Assembly: GCA_902514645.1 (NCBI GenBank)
Contig: CABXRO010000005.1
Span: forward strand, 1-60,692
DNA length: 60,692 bases
Direction of reading: 5' to 3'
Source: an uncultured SAR86 cluster bacterium
GTDB lineage: Bacteria; Pseudomonadota; Gammaproteobacteria; Magnimaribacterales; AG-339-G14
In this document: piece after piece, positions 1 to 8,298 of the stretch
Layout: the number at the start of each line of letters is the position of its first letter
Position numbering within the stretch: position 1 is the stretch's first letter
Notes under the pieces: generated by a model
What the model was told of the DNA's origin: nothing
The model's database searches: none
Seen by the model: only the letters and a program-made list of their open reading frames with translations
Position numbers and translations under genes: made by a program

Positions 1-721
1 CTGCTTTAGACATTGCCCTAAAAGCACTTAAAGGGTGAAGAATAATGCTTATGCCTGCTTTTTTTAGTTCATCCTTTTTGAATAGCGGTGTCATTCCAAA
101 TTCAGTTATGTTTGCCAGAATGGGCACGGAAACTGCATCTGATAAAGCTTTATAATCTTCAAGAGAGGTTATCGCTTCGGGAAATAGTGCATTTGCACCA
201 GCCTCGATATATTTTTCAGCTCTTTCAATAGTGCCGTTCAAGCCCTCGTTTGCAAAAGCATCCGTTCTTGCCATAAGCATAAATTCTTGATCAGAGATTG
301 CATCTCTAGCGGCTTTCATTCTGTCGCACATTTCTTCAGAAGAAACAATTTCTTTATTAGGTCTGTGACCACATCTTTTTTCTGAAACTTGATCCTCGAT
401 ATGTATTCCAGACGCGCCGGCAGAAATCATCTCTTTTGTAGTTTTTGAGATATTTAAAGCAGAGCCCCACCCTGTGTCGCAATCTACTAAAATGGGAAGG
501 CTACTAACTCCTCTGATTCTTCTTAAGTCTTCCAAAACATTATCTAACGATGTTAAAGCTAAATCTGGAAGGCCAAATGAAGCATTTGCAACGCCTGCGC
601 CTGAAATATAAAGGGCTTTTATGCCAGATTTTTTTGCCAATAATGCTGAGTATGGATTTATAGCGCCAGCAACCGATATTGGTTTTTCATTTTTTAAAGT
701 TTCAAAAAAAGAAACACTCAC
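1..721 (-). CDS. prpB: 2-methylisocitrate lyase-like protein (PrpB), C-terminus cut by window start
   Basis: Not in the ORF track because its stop lies outside the window. Reading the minus strand from a GTG at 721-719 gives about 240 residues of an isocitrate lyase/PEP mutase superfamily barrel. Recognisable pieces are AGAINPYSALLAKKSGIKA near the N-terminus, VDCDTGWG (metal-binding aspartates), the signature KRCGHRPNK, and LHPLSAFRAMSKA at the truncated end, all closely resembling PrpB. PrpB splits 2-methylisocitrate into pyruvate and succinate in the methylcitrate cycle for propionyl-CoA. Family length is about 290-300 aa, so roughly 50 residues are missing. The GTG overlaps the thrH stop (TAGTG), and GAGGAG sits 8 bases upstream inside thrH, which supports this start and translational coupling. 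A related lyase of the same superfamily cannot be excluded. Confidence 0.85.
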   Translation of the reverse strand, partial: MSVSFFETLKNEKPISVAGAINPYSALLAKKSGIKALYISGAGVANASFGLPDLALTSLDNVLEDLRRIRGVSSLPILVDCDTGWGSALNISKTTKEMISAGASGIHIEDQVSEKRCGHRPNKEIVSSEEMCDRMKAARDAISDQEFMLMARTDAFANEGLNGTIERAEKYIEAGANALFPEAITSLEDYKALSDAVSVPILANITEFGMTPLFKKDELKKAGISIILHPLSAFRAMSKA

Positions 722-1317
722 TAAATATGCTCCTCTAAAATTTTCTTAAGTTCATCATGAGAAGAAGCTGTAAGGAGATGAGGATACTCTTCCTTTATGT
801 GTTTTGGCGCCTGAAAAAATATTCCCAAGTCTGCAGTGTTTAACATGTTGATATCATTATAAGAGTCACCGGAGGCAAAAACTTTAAATTTCAGTGATTG
901 TAATGCCTCAATTACTTTTTGTTTGTTATTGGGCTGTCTAAGCTTGTATCCTCTAATTTTATCGTTTTCCACTGTCATGTTGTGACAAATAATCGAGGGA
1001 TAGCCTAATTTTTCTACTAGAGGCCAAGCTAATTCGTAAAAAGTGTCAGAAACTATGGTGACTTGGAATTTTGATCTTGCCCAATCTAAAAATTCTTGGG
1101 CTCCATCGAACGGAGCTATGTCTCTAACTATTTTTTGGATATCGGTTAGTTTAATATTTTTTTCATTTACCACCTTCATTCTTAGAGACATAAGCTCGTC
1201 ATAATCTTTAAGATCTTGAGTAGTTAACATTAAGTCGTCTGAATTAACTTCTTTGGCGAGACATTGCCAGATTTCAGGAATAAGAACTCCTTCAAAATCT
1301 AGGCAAAGATGAACCAT
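721..1317 (-). CDS. thrH: ThrH: phosphoserine phosphatase / homoserine phosphotransferase (HAD family)
   Basis: A 198-aa HAD-fold phosphatase. The N-terminal motif is CLDFEGVLIPEIW, in which the usual second aspartate of DxD is glutamate, exactly as in ThrH (CLDLEGVLVPEIW). Further ThrH-like segments are ILSDTFYE-type (VTIVSDTFYELAWPL), RGYKLRQ, and the metal-binding motif GDSYNDINML. ThrH proteins dephosphorylate phosphoserine and can transfer the phosphate to homoserine, linking serine and threonine synthesis; they act in the cytosol. Length agrees with the family (about 205 aa). It lies 2 bases after cysB and overlaps the prpB start by one base, so the three are probably one transcript. 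Function in vivo is inferred from homology only. Confidence 0.9.
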   Translation of the reverse strand: MVHLCLDFEGVLIPEIWQCLAKEVNSDDLMLTTQDLKDYDELMSLRMKVVNEKNIKLTDIQKIVRDIAPFDGAQEFLDWARSKFQVTIVSDTFYELAWPLVEKLGYPSIICHNMTVENDKIRGYKLRQPNNKQKVIEALQSLKFKVFASGDSYNDINMLNTADLGIFFQAPKHIKEEYPHLLTASSHDELKKILEEHI

Positions 1318-1319
1318 CC

Positions 1320-2294
1320 TTACCTTCGGATTAGTTTAATACTGTCGAATACTTTATCTAAATCTTTTTTAGATTTCGTCGCACAAGCTTTAGCAACAAT
1401 TTTTTTTGTAAGGTGTGGAGCAAACATATTGATGAATTCAAATAAATGACTTCTGAGATAGGTTCCTCGTCTAAAACCCATGTAAGTAGTTCCTGAGTCA
1501 AAAAGATGATTAGCAGGAATCGAAACTAAATCTTTATCTTCATCTTCGTTGAATGCCATGCTAGCGATAATACCTACTCCGGTTCCCATTTTTACATAAG
1601 TCTTGATAACGTCCGCATCTGTTGCTGTGAATACAACGTTTGCCTTCAAGCCTCTTTCAAAAAATGCTCTATCCAAATCATTACTACCTGTAAAACCAAA
1701 TACGTAGGTAACTATAGGATATTGTGATAAGTCTTTTAATTTAATTTTAGGAATAGCAGCTAATGGATGCCCTTTAGGAACAATAATACTTCTAGACCAT
1801 TTATAACATGGCATTTTCACTAGGTTTTCGCCTTTTTCAGTTGTCTCAGTCCAAAGTGCGATATCAACTTCTCCTTTAGCCGCCATTTCTACAGATTCGT
1901 CTGGAGTGCACTGGTGCATTTGAAAGTGAACATTGGGATACCTTTTTACAAACTTATCAACTACTTTAGGTAAAGTGAATTTAGCTTGTGTGTGTGTAGT
2001 TGCAATGCTTAAAGTACCGTATTCCTCGTCGGAAAATTCAGTAGCAGCATGTTTAATACCATCAACTAGAGCAAGAATTTCTTCAATTTGTTCAAGAATT
2101 CTCTCTCCTACAGGAGTTATGGCCACAAGATGTTTCCCTGACCTTTCAAAAAGTTCTACATCTAGCTCTTCTTCTAAGAGCTTAATTTGCTTACTTATTC
2201 CAGGTTGTGAAGTAAAAAGAGTTTTTGAGGCTTTGGAAACATTTAAATTGCTTCTAGCTACCTCTCTAACATAAACAAGTTGTTGAAATTTCAT
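1320..2294 (-). CDS. cysB: CysB, LysR-type regulator of sulfur assimilation
   Basis: A 324-aa LysR-family regulator, the same length as the E. coli CysB. The N-terminal winged helix-turn-helix carries SKASKTLFTSQPGISKQIK and LEEELDVELFER. The effector domain shows the CysB-type segments ATTHTQAKFTLP and GEVDIALWTE, and MGTGVGIIASMAF. CysB activates cysteine biosynthesis and sulfate uptake genes in response to N-acetylserine. It is divergent from lexA, sharing a 114-base intergenic region. The downstream genes thrH (2-base gap) and prpB are not classical cys-regulon members. The close relative Cbl also fits the fold, but length and motifs favour CysB. Confidence 0.9.
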   Translation of the reverse strand: MKFQQLVYVREVARSNLNVSKASKTLFTSQPGISKQIKLLEEELDVELFERSGKHLVAITPVGERILEQIEEILALVDGIKHAATEFSDEEYGTLSIATTHTQAKFTLPKVVDKFVKRYPNVHFQMHQCTPDESVEMAAKGEVDIALWTETTEKGENLVKMPCYKWSRSIIVPKGHPLAAIPKIKLKDLSQYPIVTYVFGFTGSNDLDRAFFERGLKANVVFTATDADVIKTYVKMGTGVGIIASMAFNEDEDKDLVSIPANHLFDSGTTYMGFRRGTYLRSHLFEFINMFAPHLTKKIVAKACATKSKKDLDKVFDSIKLIRR

Positions 2295-2371
2295 CTCTAA
2301 ACCTACTTTACTATATTTCGCTTAATTATAAAAAAATTTATTTTAAACACTTTTTAAAAATATATGAAATT

Positions 2372-2401
2372 TTTACAAAAAGTACAAATACTGTATATAA
2401 T
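2372..2401 (+). promoter_or_regulatory. lexA promoter, -35 TTTACA / -10 TATAAT
   Basis: TTTACA at 2372-2377 and a perfect TATAAT at 2396-2401 are separated by 18 bases. Transcription would be expected to start 6-8 bases after the -10, at about 2407-2409, which coincides with the A of the lexA ATG at 2409. The -10 box lies wholly inside the SOS box, so LexA binding should block RNA polymerase directly. The prediction is by consensus match alone. Confidence 0.7.
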
Positions 2402-2406
2402 TACAG
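2391..2406 (+). promoter_or_regulatory. SOS box (LexA operator) controlling lexA
   Basis: CTGTATATAATTACAG matches the gammaproteobacterial LexA operator CTGT-N8-ACAG exactly at both half-sites. It is directly upstream of the lexA start codon and overlaps the -10 element, the arrangement expected for autorepression. It lies on the lexA side of the cysB/lexA gap. Confidence 0.9.
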
Positions 2407-2408
2407 TC

Positions 2409-3011
2409 ATGAAAAATCTTACAAAAAGACAAGCTGAAATTTTTAATTACATTAAAGAAGAAATTGAAAATAACGGTTATCCCCCTACTCGTTCAGAAAT
2501 TTCTAAAACATTCGGATTTAGATCGCCCAATGCTGCAGAAGAACATTTGAGAGCTCTAAAGAAAAAGGGCGTTCTTGATTTAGCTGCAGGTACATCTAGA
2601 GGTATTACTCTTTCAGACCAGACATCAGGAATTCCAGTAGTTGGATTAGTTAGTGCCGGAGGGCCTATTTTGGCTGAAGAGAACATAGAAAAAACTGTCC
2701 CCAAGAATCCTGGAATTTTATCTCACGGTGTAGATTTTTATTTGAAAGTTAAGGGAGATAGCATGATAGATGCTGGTATATTTGAAAACGACCTTATCGC
2801 TATCAACAAAAATATACCTGTTAAAACAGGATCTATAGTTGTTGCAAGAATAAATGACGAAGTAACAGTTAAAACGCTTTCGAAAATGTCGGAATCCAAG
2901 GTTGTTTTGAAGCCAGAAAACTCTTCTTACTTGGATATAGAAGTGGATCCAAAAAAAGATAATCTTGTGTTTGAGGGAACTTGTGTAGGTCTTTTAAGAG
3001 ATTTGTCTTAA
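2409..3011 (+). CDS. lexA: LexA repressor, SOS response regulator
   Basis: I start at ATG 2409 (200 aa), not the track's 2364. The upstream ATG precedes the promoter and SOS box, and the resulting protein MKNLTKRQAEIFNYI aligns end to end with E. coli LexA (202 aa). The N-terminal winged helix contains FGFRSPNAAEEHLRALKKKG. The self-cleavage bond is Ala83-Gly84 in VSAGGP, with the catalytic dyad Ser118 (KGDSMID) and Lys155 (EVTVKTL). RecA-stimulated autoproteolysis derepresses DNA-repair genes. No Shine-Dalgarno fits between the SOS box and ATG, so the message may be leaderless. The gene converges on topA with a 4-base stop-codon overlap. Confidence 0.95.
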   Translation: MKNLTKRQAEIFNYIKEEIENNGYPPTRSEISKTFGFRSPNAAEEHLRALKKKGVLDLAAGTSRGITLSDQTSGIPVVGLVSAGGPILAEENIEKTVPKNPGILSHGVDFYLKVKGDSMIDAGIFENDLIAINKNIPVKTGSIVVARINDEVTVKTLSKMSESKVVLKPENSSYLDIEVDPKKDNLVFEGTCVGLLRDLS

Positions 3012-5581
3012 AGTTTTTGGTATTCGTCAATTGAAAAAGCTTCCTTAACTAAATTATCCTGCTCTTCTTCTTCTAATTTATAAAAATCGTTAGGACATTC
3101 AAATTCTTTTTCGCCGCATTTTATAAATTTCACGAATTTAAAGGCTTTTCCAGGTTTTCTGATTTTTATTCCTATAGGTCTTTTATCTTTGGGGTGAAAT
3201 CCTAAAATCCGTAAAGATCTTAAGACAAATAATTTTGTATCACTATTTTCGTAATCCATTTCATGAGGATTGTAATAAGAGACTTTAGGATTCTTAGGTT
3301 TGTCTTCAGGAGGAAGCTTAGATGCTTTATTGAAACCATCAAATTCGGTATATTCACCGAATCTACCGTTTTTTAAAAATATCGGAATTCCGCTATTTTC
3401 TTCAATAAACAATATATTCTCCCCAGAATCTCGTTCGATAAGTTCTACTGCTCTATTTAAGCCAATATCTAAAATGTTTTCGTCTTCATCTGGGCTACCG
3501 AATATTTTTTTATCATTTCTCGTTGTCCAAACACATGGGCCATTAATACTCATATCAGCAAAAATAGGTTCATTTAAGTCAGGATGGTTGCCTAATTCTT
3601 TTGGAAGTTCTTTGTAGGTTTCCCATGAAGTTGAGAAATCGAAAGGCTTTTTTGTCCATTTGCATTCAGAACAGCCTACAAAATATCCAAACTTCCCCTT
3701 TTTTAAACTTGTTTGGTTACTACATTTAGGACAATCTCTTACTATTTTTTCGGATTCGTTTCTGGGAAAAATAACTTCTTCTAATTCTTCATTTAACAAA
3801 TCTAAAACCTGTCTTGTTTTAAAATTATCTCCATCATTAAGAGCAATCCCATCAATCTTTTTGCTTAAATAATTCTGAAGTTCTAACCAGAACTTATCCA
3901 GAACTTCCGTCCAAGAAATACTACCTTCTGCTATCTTATCTAGTTCTGTTTCGAGCTCAGCAGTAAACTTAGTTTCTATAAAAAATTCTTTATAAACCCC
4001 ACACAGATATGAATTTAAAACCCTACCAAGATCTGATGGAGCTATTGACTTGGCGCCATATGCATATTTTTTGTCTCTGAGGCCCTTCACGGTTGACGCA
4101 TAGGTAGAAGGCCTTCCAATTCCGAGCTCTTCCATTTTTTTTATAAGCGAAGCTTCAGAATATCTATTAGGAGGTGAAGTGAACTTCTGATCAGAAGTAA
4201 ATTCTGTGAGATTTACTTTTTCGTTTTCTTTTAACTTATCAGGAAATTCTATAACTTCTGAAAGTTCTTTTTTTGATAGAGTTTCGAAACCTTCAAAAAG
4301 AGTTTTTCTTGAGGAAGCATTGAAAATATATTTATTGTTTGCTGAATAAATTACTATTTTTTTTCTTTCATGTAGAGAGTTGGACATTTGACTAGATATA
4401 GTTCTATTCCAAATAAGGGTATAAAGCTTTTGTTCATCTTGGCCAAGATTAATATTTTCCGGATAAGTCTTAATGTTGGTGGGTCTTATAGCTTCGTGGG
4501 CTTCTTGAGAATTCTTTACTTTAGATTTATAAATCCTCACCTCTTTAGATAAAAAATCATTGCCATATTTTTCTAATATTACATTTCTTATTTCTTCTAA
4601 TGGCGGTGGTCCAGGATTTTCTTCGCTAAAGGGTTCGCCAGTATTTGGAGAAGTACTAATATTAATACCATCTGTTCTCAGATATGTAATTAAGCCAGCT
4701 TCATATAGACTTTGAGCTGATCTCATGGTTCTATCTGCTGTAAAACCTAAAAAGCTACTTGCAGTCATTTGAAGTGTCGATGTTCGAAAAGGCGGATTCG
4801 GAGAACTACTTTGAGGTTTTGTTTCAATAGAATGAATATGAAACTCTAAAGATTTTAATTCAGACTCAATTTGCTTTACCTCCTTTTCTGAAGAAATAGG
4901 ATTTTTCTTTAAATCTATATCGTCTAACTTAGTAAGTTCGGCATCAAATACAAAACCTTCAAAATCAAAATTACTGGAAATAGGCCAATACTCTTTTTTA
5001 ATATGTCTATCTCTTTCTGTTTCTCTCTCGCAAATAATTCTTAAAGATGGAGACTGAACTCGTCCGGCAGATTTTGCTGGAGGAGCATGCCTCCACACTA
5101 AAGGTGAAACTTTAAAACCAATCAAATGGTCTAAAATTCTTCTTGCTAAATACGCATCAACTAAATCTTGATCAATTTCTCTAGGAGAATTAACAGCCTG
5201 CTTAATTGCTGAAGATGTAATTTCATTAAAGGTAATTCTTTTAATCTCTCTATCTTTTAATAATTTTTTTTCTGAAAAATCAGACAAGAGATGCCATGCA
5301 ATTGCTTCGCCTTCTCTATCAGGATCTGTAGCTAAATAAATTGTATTAGTTGTTTTACAAATCTTCCTCAATTCTTTTACCGTTTTTTTTCCTTTTTTAG
5401 TTTCCTCCCAAGACAAATCAACCCAATTTTCTGGATTTACGGCATTCTCGTCATCAGGAAGATCTCTAATGTGGCCCATACAAGCTGCAACTTCCCATTG
5501 TTGATCAGGAAAATTTTTATCTAAATATTCTGTTATCTTTGTAGCTTTTGCGCCAGACTCTACAATCACTAAGTTTTTCAT
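3008..5581 (-). CDS. topA: DNA topoisomerase I
   Basis: An 857-aa type IA topoisomerase that relaxes negative supercoils. The TOPRIM domain begins at the N-terminus (LVIVESGAKATKI) and contains the acidic triad segment TDPDREGEA at about residues 85-93. The active-site tyrosine is Tyr300 in GLITYLRTDG. RHAPPAKSAGRVQSPSLR and GRPSTYASTVKGLRDKKY are further family motifs. The C-terminus has one clear four-cysteine zinc ribbon (CPKC...CSEC, about residues 636-660) followed by topoisomerase C-terminal repeats with NGRFGEYTEF. It follows pyrD by 34 bases in the same direction, and its stop overlaps that of the convergent lexA. Compared with E. coli TopA (865 aa), only one zinc ribbon is recognisable. 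Confidence 0.97.
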   Translation of the reverse strand: MKNLVIVESGAKATKITEYLDKNFPDQQWEVAACMGHIRDLPDDENAVNPENWVDLSWEETKKGKKTVKELRKICKTTNTIYLATDPDREGEAIAWHLLSDFSEKKLLKDREIKRITFNEITSSAIKQAVNSPREIDQDLVDAYLARRILDHLIGFKVSPLVWRHAPPAKSAGRVQSPSLRIICERETERDRHIKKEYWPISSNFDFEGFVFDAELTKLDDIDLKKNPISSEKEVKQIESELKSLEFHIHSIETKPQSSSPNPPFRTSTLQMTASSFLGFTADRTMRSAQSLYEAGLITYLRTDGINISTSPNTGEPFSEENPGPPPLEEIRNVILEKYGNDFLSKEVRIYKSKVKNSQEAHEAIRPTNIKTYPENINLGQDEQKLYTLIWNRTISSQMSNSLHERKKIVIYSANNKYIFNASSRKTLFEGFETLSKKELSEVIEFPDKLKENEKVNLTEFTSDQKFTSPPNRYSEASLIKKMEELGIGRPSTYASTVKGLRDKKYAYGAKSIAPSDLGRVLNSYLCGVYKEFFIETKFTAELETELDKIAEGSISWTEVLDKFWLELQNYLSKKIDGIALNDGDNFKTRQVLDLLNEELEEVIFPRNESEKIVRDCPKCSNQTSLKKGKFGYFVGCSECKWTKKPFDFSTSWETYKELPKELGNHPDLNEPIFADMSINGPCVWTTRNDKKIFGSPDEDENILDIGLNRAVELIERDSGENILFIEENSGIPIFLKNGRFGEYTEFDGFNKASKLPPEDKPKNPKVSYYNPHEMDYENSDTKLFVLRSLRILGFHPKDKRPIGIKIRKPGKAFKFVKFIKCGEKEFECPNDFYKLEEEEQDNLVKEAFSIDEYQKL

Positions 5582-5615
5582 CTTTTTTTAATATGGAGTA
5601 TTTTTTACAGTTTTG

Positions 5616-6641
5616 TCAAGAAGACGCAATTTTAAGAGCTGCTTTCAATAGAGAATTCCCATAATAAATGTATCCTGTATAAAGCTGAACTAAATCTGCA
5701 GAATTGCTAAATCTTTCTTTAACATCCTCTGCGTTCATTATTCCGCCAGATGCTATCAAAAGAGAACTATCTTGTTTCAGACTAGCTACTTTTTTTTGAA
5801 GATTTTGTGCTTTTTCACCAAGCAATGAGCCGCTCATACCTCCCTTTTTTGGGTAATTGTGATTAGTTGAAGTATTGGAACATATGAACCCATCTAAATT
5901 ATTTCTTTCTGAAATTTCGATTATTTTTTTTAAATTAGAATCATCTTCATCGGGTGAAAGTTTTAAAAATATCGGCGTATATTTCTCATGCATTTGTTCT
6001 AGTTGGATTTTTTTTTGAGCGATTTTTTTTAATAAAAATTCAAGGTTTTCATCTGAAGATAACTCCCTTAGGTTTTCAGTATTTGGTGATGAGATGTTTA
6101 TAGCCAAGTAATCTGCAACAACATAAAAGTAATCCATGAGATGAAGATAATCTTGCCAAGCATTTTTATTTTTTGTATTTTTACTTTTTCCAATACTTAC
6201 ACCAAGAACTCCATCAAACTTTTTTTTATTTTTTTTAATATTTTTTAAAGCTTTCACCGATCCAGAGTTATTAAATCCTAGGGAATTTACTAATGTTTTG
6301 TCATTTGGAAATCTAAATATTCTTGGTTTAGGATTGCCCTTTTGAGGTTCTAAGGTAATTGTGCCTACTTCTATAAAGCCAAAACCTAGTAAACCAAATA
6401 TATGAAAATATTCTGCGTTCTTGTCTAAACCTCCGGCAATTCCAATTCTATTTTTAAAAAATAAATTTCCTAGAACAATTTCTTTTGAGCTTGCATCTTG
6501 TTGAGCAGAAAAAAACCTAATAAGTCTTAAGTAATAAAGAAGCTTGAGAAATTTTAAGGTAAAATTTTTAGAAAATTCTGCTGGAAAAAATCTTAAAAAA
6601 GCTAAAAAAAAATTTTCAATTAATTTTCTTAAGTTAGTCAA
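5616..6641 (-). CDS. pyrD: Dihydroorotate dehydrogenase (quinone), class 2
   Basis: A 341-aa FMN enzyme oxidising dihydroorotate to orotate in pyrimidine synthesis. It is class 2 and membrane-associated, as shown by the long amphipathic N-terminus (LIENFFLAFLRFFPAEF) that forms the quinone tunnel. The barrel starts with GIAGGLDKNAE, continues through EVGTITLEPQKGNPKPR and NSLGFNN, and has the catalytic-serine loop INISSPNTENLREL at about residues 181-194. SNTSTNH and ASGGIMNAED complete the FMN site. Length matches the family (about 336 aa). It sits 16 bases after nadK and 34 before topA, in a run that probably shares a transcript. Confidence 0.95.
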   Translation of the reverse strand: MTNLRKLIENFFLAFLRFFPAEFSKNFTLKFLKLLYYLRLIRFFSAQQDASSKEIVLGNLFFKNRIGIAGGLDKNAEYFHIFGLLGFGFIEVGTITLEPQKGNPKPRIFRFPNDKTLVNSLGFNNSGSVKALKNIKKNKKKFDGVLGVSIGKSKNTKNKNAWQDYLHLMDYFYVVADYLAINISSPNTENLRELSSDENLEFLLKKIAQKKIQLEQMHEKYTPIFLKLSPDEDDSNLKKIIEISERNNLDGFICSNTSTNHNYPKKGGMSGSLLGEKAQNLQKKVASLKQDSSLLIASGGIMNAEDVKERFSNSADLVQLYTGYIYYGNSLLKAALKIASS

Positions 6642-6658
6642 TGTAAAAATTTAAAAAA

Positions 6659-7492
6659 TTATTTAACAATTGGTAGTCCCCAATATAGCTTCGATCTACA
6701 AGCATCGAAATAGTCATAATCAGAGGGATGAATTAATTTATATCTTGTAGGACTGTTTTTTATCTTCAAAGAATCCCCAGAATCTAGATCAAACTCATTG
6801 TGTCCATCCAAAATTACCTTCGCTTTTTCGTTATGCTCATATTTCAACTCTAATTCACCTTCAGCAGGAATAATTAATGGTCTTGTAGAAGAACTGTGAG
6901 AGAACATAGGCATTATTGCAAATACATCTAATGTGGGATAAAGAACAGGGCCGCCTCCAGAGTACATGTAGGCAGTCGATCCAGTTGCAGACGAGACAAT
7001 CAAACCATCCGATTTGTGATTTGCGATAAGATTGTTATTTTTAAAAAGACTAAAGCTTGTCATTTTAGCAAGTTCTCCAGAATGCATTACCACTTCATTA
7101 ACAGCTAGAAATGATTTTTTACTATTAGAGATTTCCAAGAGATTCCTTGATTCCTCTTGATATTGGCCTTCAAGAATCTTTGGCAACTCAATCTCTAAAG
7201 AGTCTAATTGAAGATCAGTCAAAAAACCTAATTTTCCAATGTTTACTCCTAAAAAAGGAATGTCAAGATGGCATAGATCTCTTATAGCTCCAATCATAGT
7301 GCCATCTCCGCCAATTACGAGTACCAGATCATCAGAAGGATCTAATTTTTTTAATTCTTCAATCGATTTATTAGCAACAATATGGTTGATCCCAATATTT
7401 TGTTTTAGGATTGTCTTTTTACATCTATCTAAGGTTTCTTTGTAATCCCTAGTTGATGAGTGAACTATGCTGATTGAAGAGATCTTATCCAT
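6659..7492 (-). CDS. nadK: NAD kinase
   Basis: A 277-aa ATP-dependent NAD kinase, making NADP. The diagnostic GGDGT motif is at residues 61-65 (VLVIGGDGTMIGAI), followed by FLGVNIGKLGFLTD, the NE pair at residues 132-133 (VNEVVMHSG), and the glycine-rich SSATGSTAYMYSGGGPV. Length is close to the E. coli enzyme (292 aa). Its start overlaps the end of the upstream transporter gene by 8 bases, indicating translational coupling; pyrD follows. Confidence 0.95.
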   Translation of the reverse strand: MDKISSISIVHSSTRDYKETLDRCKKTILKQNIGINHIVANKSIEELKKLDPSDDLVLVIGGDGTMIGAIRDLCHLDIPFLGVNIGKLGFLTDLQLDSLEIELPKILEGQYQEESRNLLEISNSKKSFLAVNEVVMHSGELAKMTSFSLFKNNNLIANHKSDGLIVSSATGSTAYMYSGGGPVLYPTLDVFAIMPMFSHSSSTRPLIIPAEGELELKYEHNEKAKVILDGHNEFDLDSGDSLKIKNSPTRYKLIHPSDYDYFDACRSKLYWGLPIVK

Positions 7493-8225
7493 TAGTTGTC
7501 TGCAAATCTTTGGGGTTAAAGTTTCTCACGAAATAAATAAAAATTGTATCTACAATTGCTATAAAAAACTTAAAAACATACTTAGTTAAAGCTATGCCCA
7601 ATGCTACTTTAAAAGACATTTGTCCAGCCAATACCCATACAAAAGTATAAATGAAAGTATCAAGTGCTTGAGAGCTAAGAGTTGAAAGATTGTTCCTCAA
7701 CCAAAGGTATTTTCCTCCTGTTAAAGTTTTTATCTTATGAAAAATCCACACATCAAAAGTTTGGCTAATTAAGTATGCTGTAATTGATCCTATGACAAAA
7801 ATTGGAGAGTATAAAGCCAATGTCGAAATTGCTTGATGAACATCGTCAGCTGAAGAAGCTACGCCTGATGGGAGATAGTAAGTACTCAAAACAAGAGTAA
7901 ACATAACAATCACATTTGCTACTGCCCCAATTATTACTGCTCTACTTGCTTCAGCTCTCCCATATTTTTCATTTAGAAGATCAGTAGCAAAATATATACC
8001 GGAATACATTATTGCTCCCATACTGACTATGAAAGTGTTTCCAAAAATATTAAGCTCGCTTACCTTTCCACCTTGCAAATTTGCAAGAATGATTCCTAAA
8101 ATAACTGCCGTGTATAGCCCATTTTTACCAAAGAAATAAAATAAAATTATTACAAGGGTAAGGTCATAAAAAACAGTAAATATCCACAATAATTCTGGAT
8201 TTTGGACAAAAAAATCTAAGTTCAT
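7485..8225 (-). CDS. Queuosine-precursor transporter, YhhQ/VUT family
   Basis: A polytopic membrane protein with about six hydrophobic segments. The central motif ATDLLNEKYGRAEASRAV resembles the conserved ATDLxxxxFG of the COG1738 queuosine-precursor transporters, and SSQALDTFIYTFVWVLAG and KYVFKFFIAIVDTIFIY match the C-terminal part. These carriers import preQ0/preQ1 for tRNA queuosine. The track starts at 8282, but that ATG is only 16 bases from the divergent gene and leaves no room for a promoter. The in-frame ATG at 8225 (MNLDFFVQNPELL, 246 aa) is preferred; neither start has a convincing Shine-Dalgarno. The gene is translationally coupled to nadK. Substrate is inferred from family only. 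Confidence 0.8.
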   Translation of the reverse strand: MNLDFFVQNPELLWIFTVFYDLTLVIILFYFFGKNGLYTAVILGIILANLQGGKVSELNIFGNTFIVSMGAIMYSGIYFATDLLNEKYGRAEASRAVIIGAVANVIVMFTLVLSTYYLPSGVASSADDVHQAISTLALYSPIFVIGSITAYLISQTFDVWIFHKIKTLTGGKYLWLRNNLSTLSSQALDTFIYTFVWVLAGQMSFKVALGIALTKYVFKFFIAIVDTIFIYFVRNFNPKDLQTTNG

Positions 8226-8298
8226 GGCTGAATAATAATCAAAAATTGCTACAATTAGACACTTTATAAATAAAAAAATCATTTAAATTAAGGAAATT

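Noticed and set aside
1933-2274. 113-aa plus-strand ORF opposite cysB
   Set aside because: Serine-rich antisense of the LysR coding sequence, no independent start signal.
2364-2408. lexA start at 2364
   Set aside because: The extension would place the promoter and SOS box inside the coding sequence and has no counterpart in LexA.
8226-8298. preQ1-type riboswitch ahead of the queuosine transporter
   Set aside because: The 73 bases are AT-rich without a recognisable preQ1 aptamer pattern and also serve the divergent gene.
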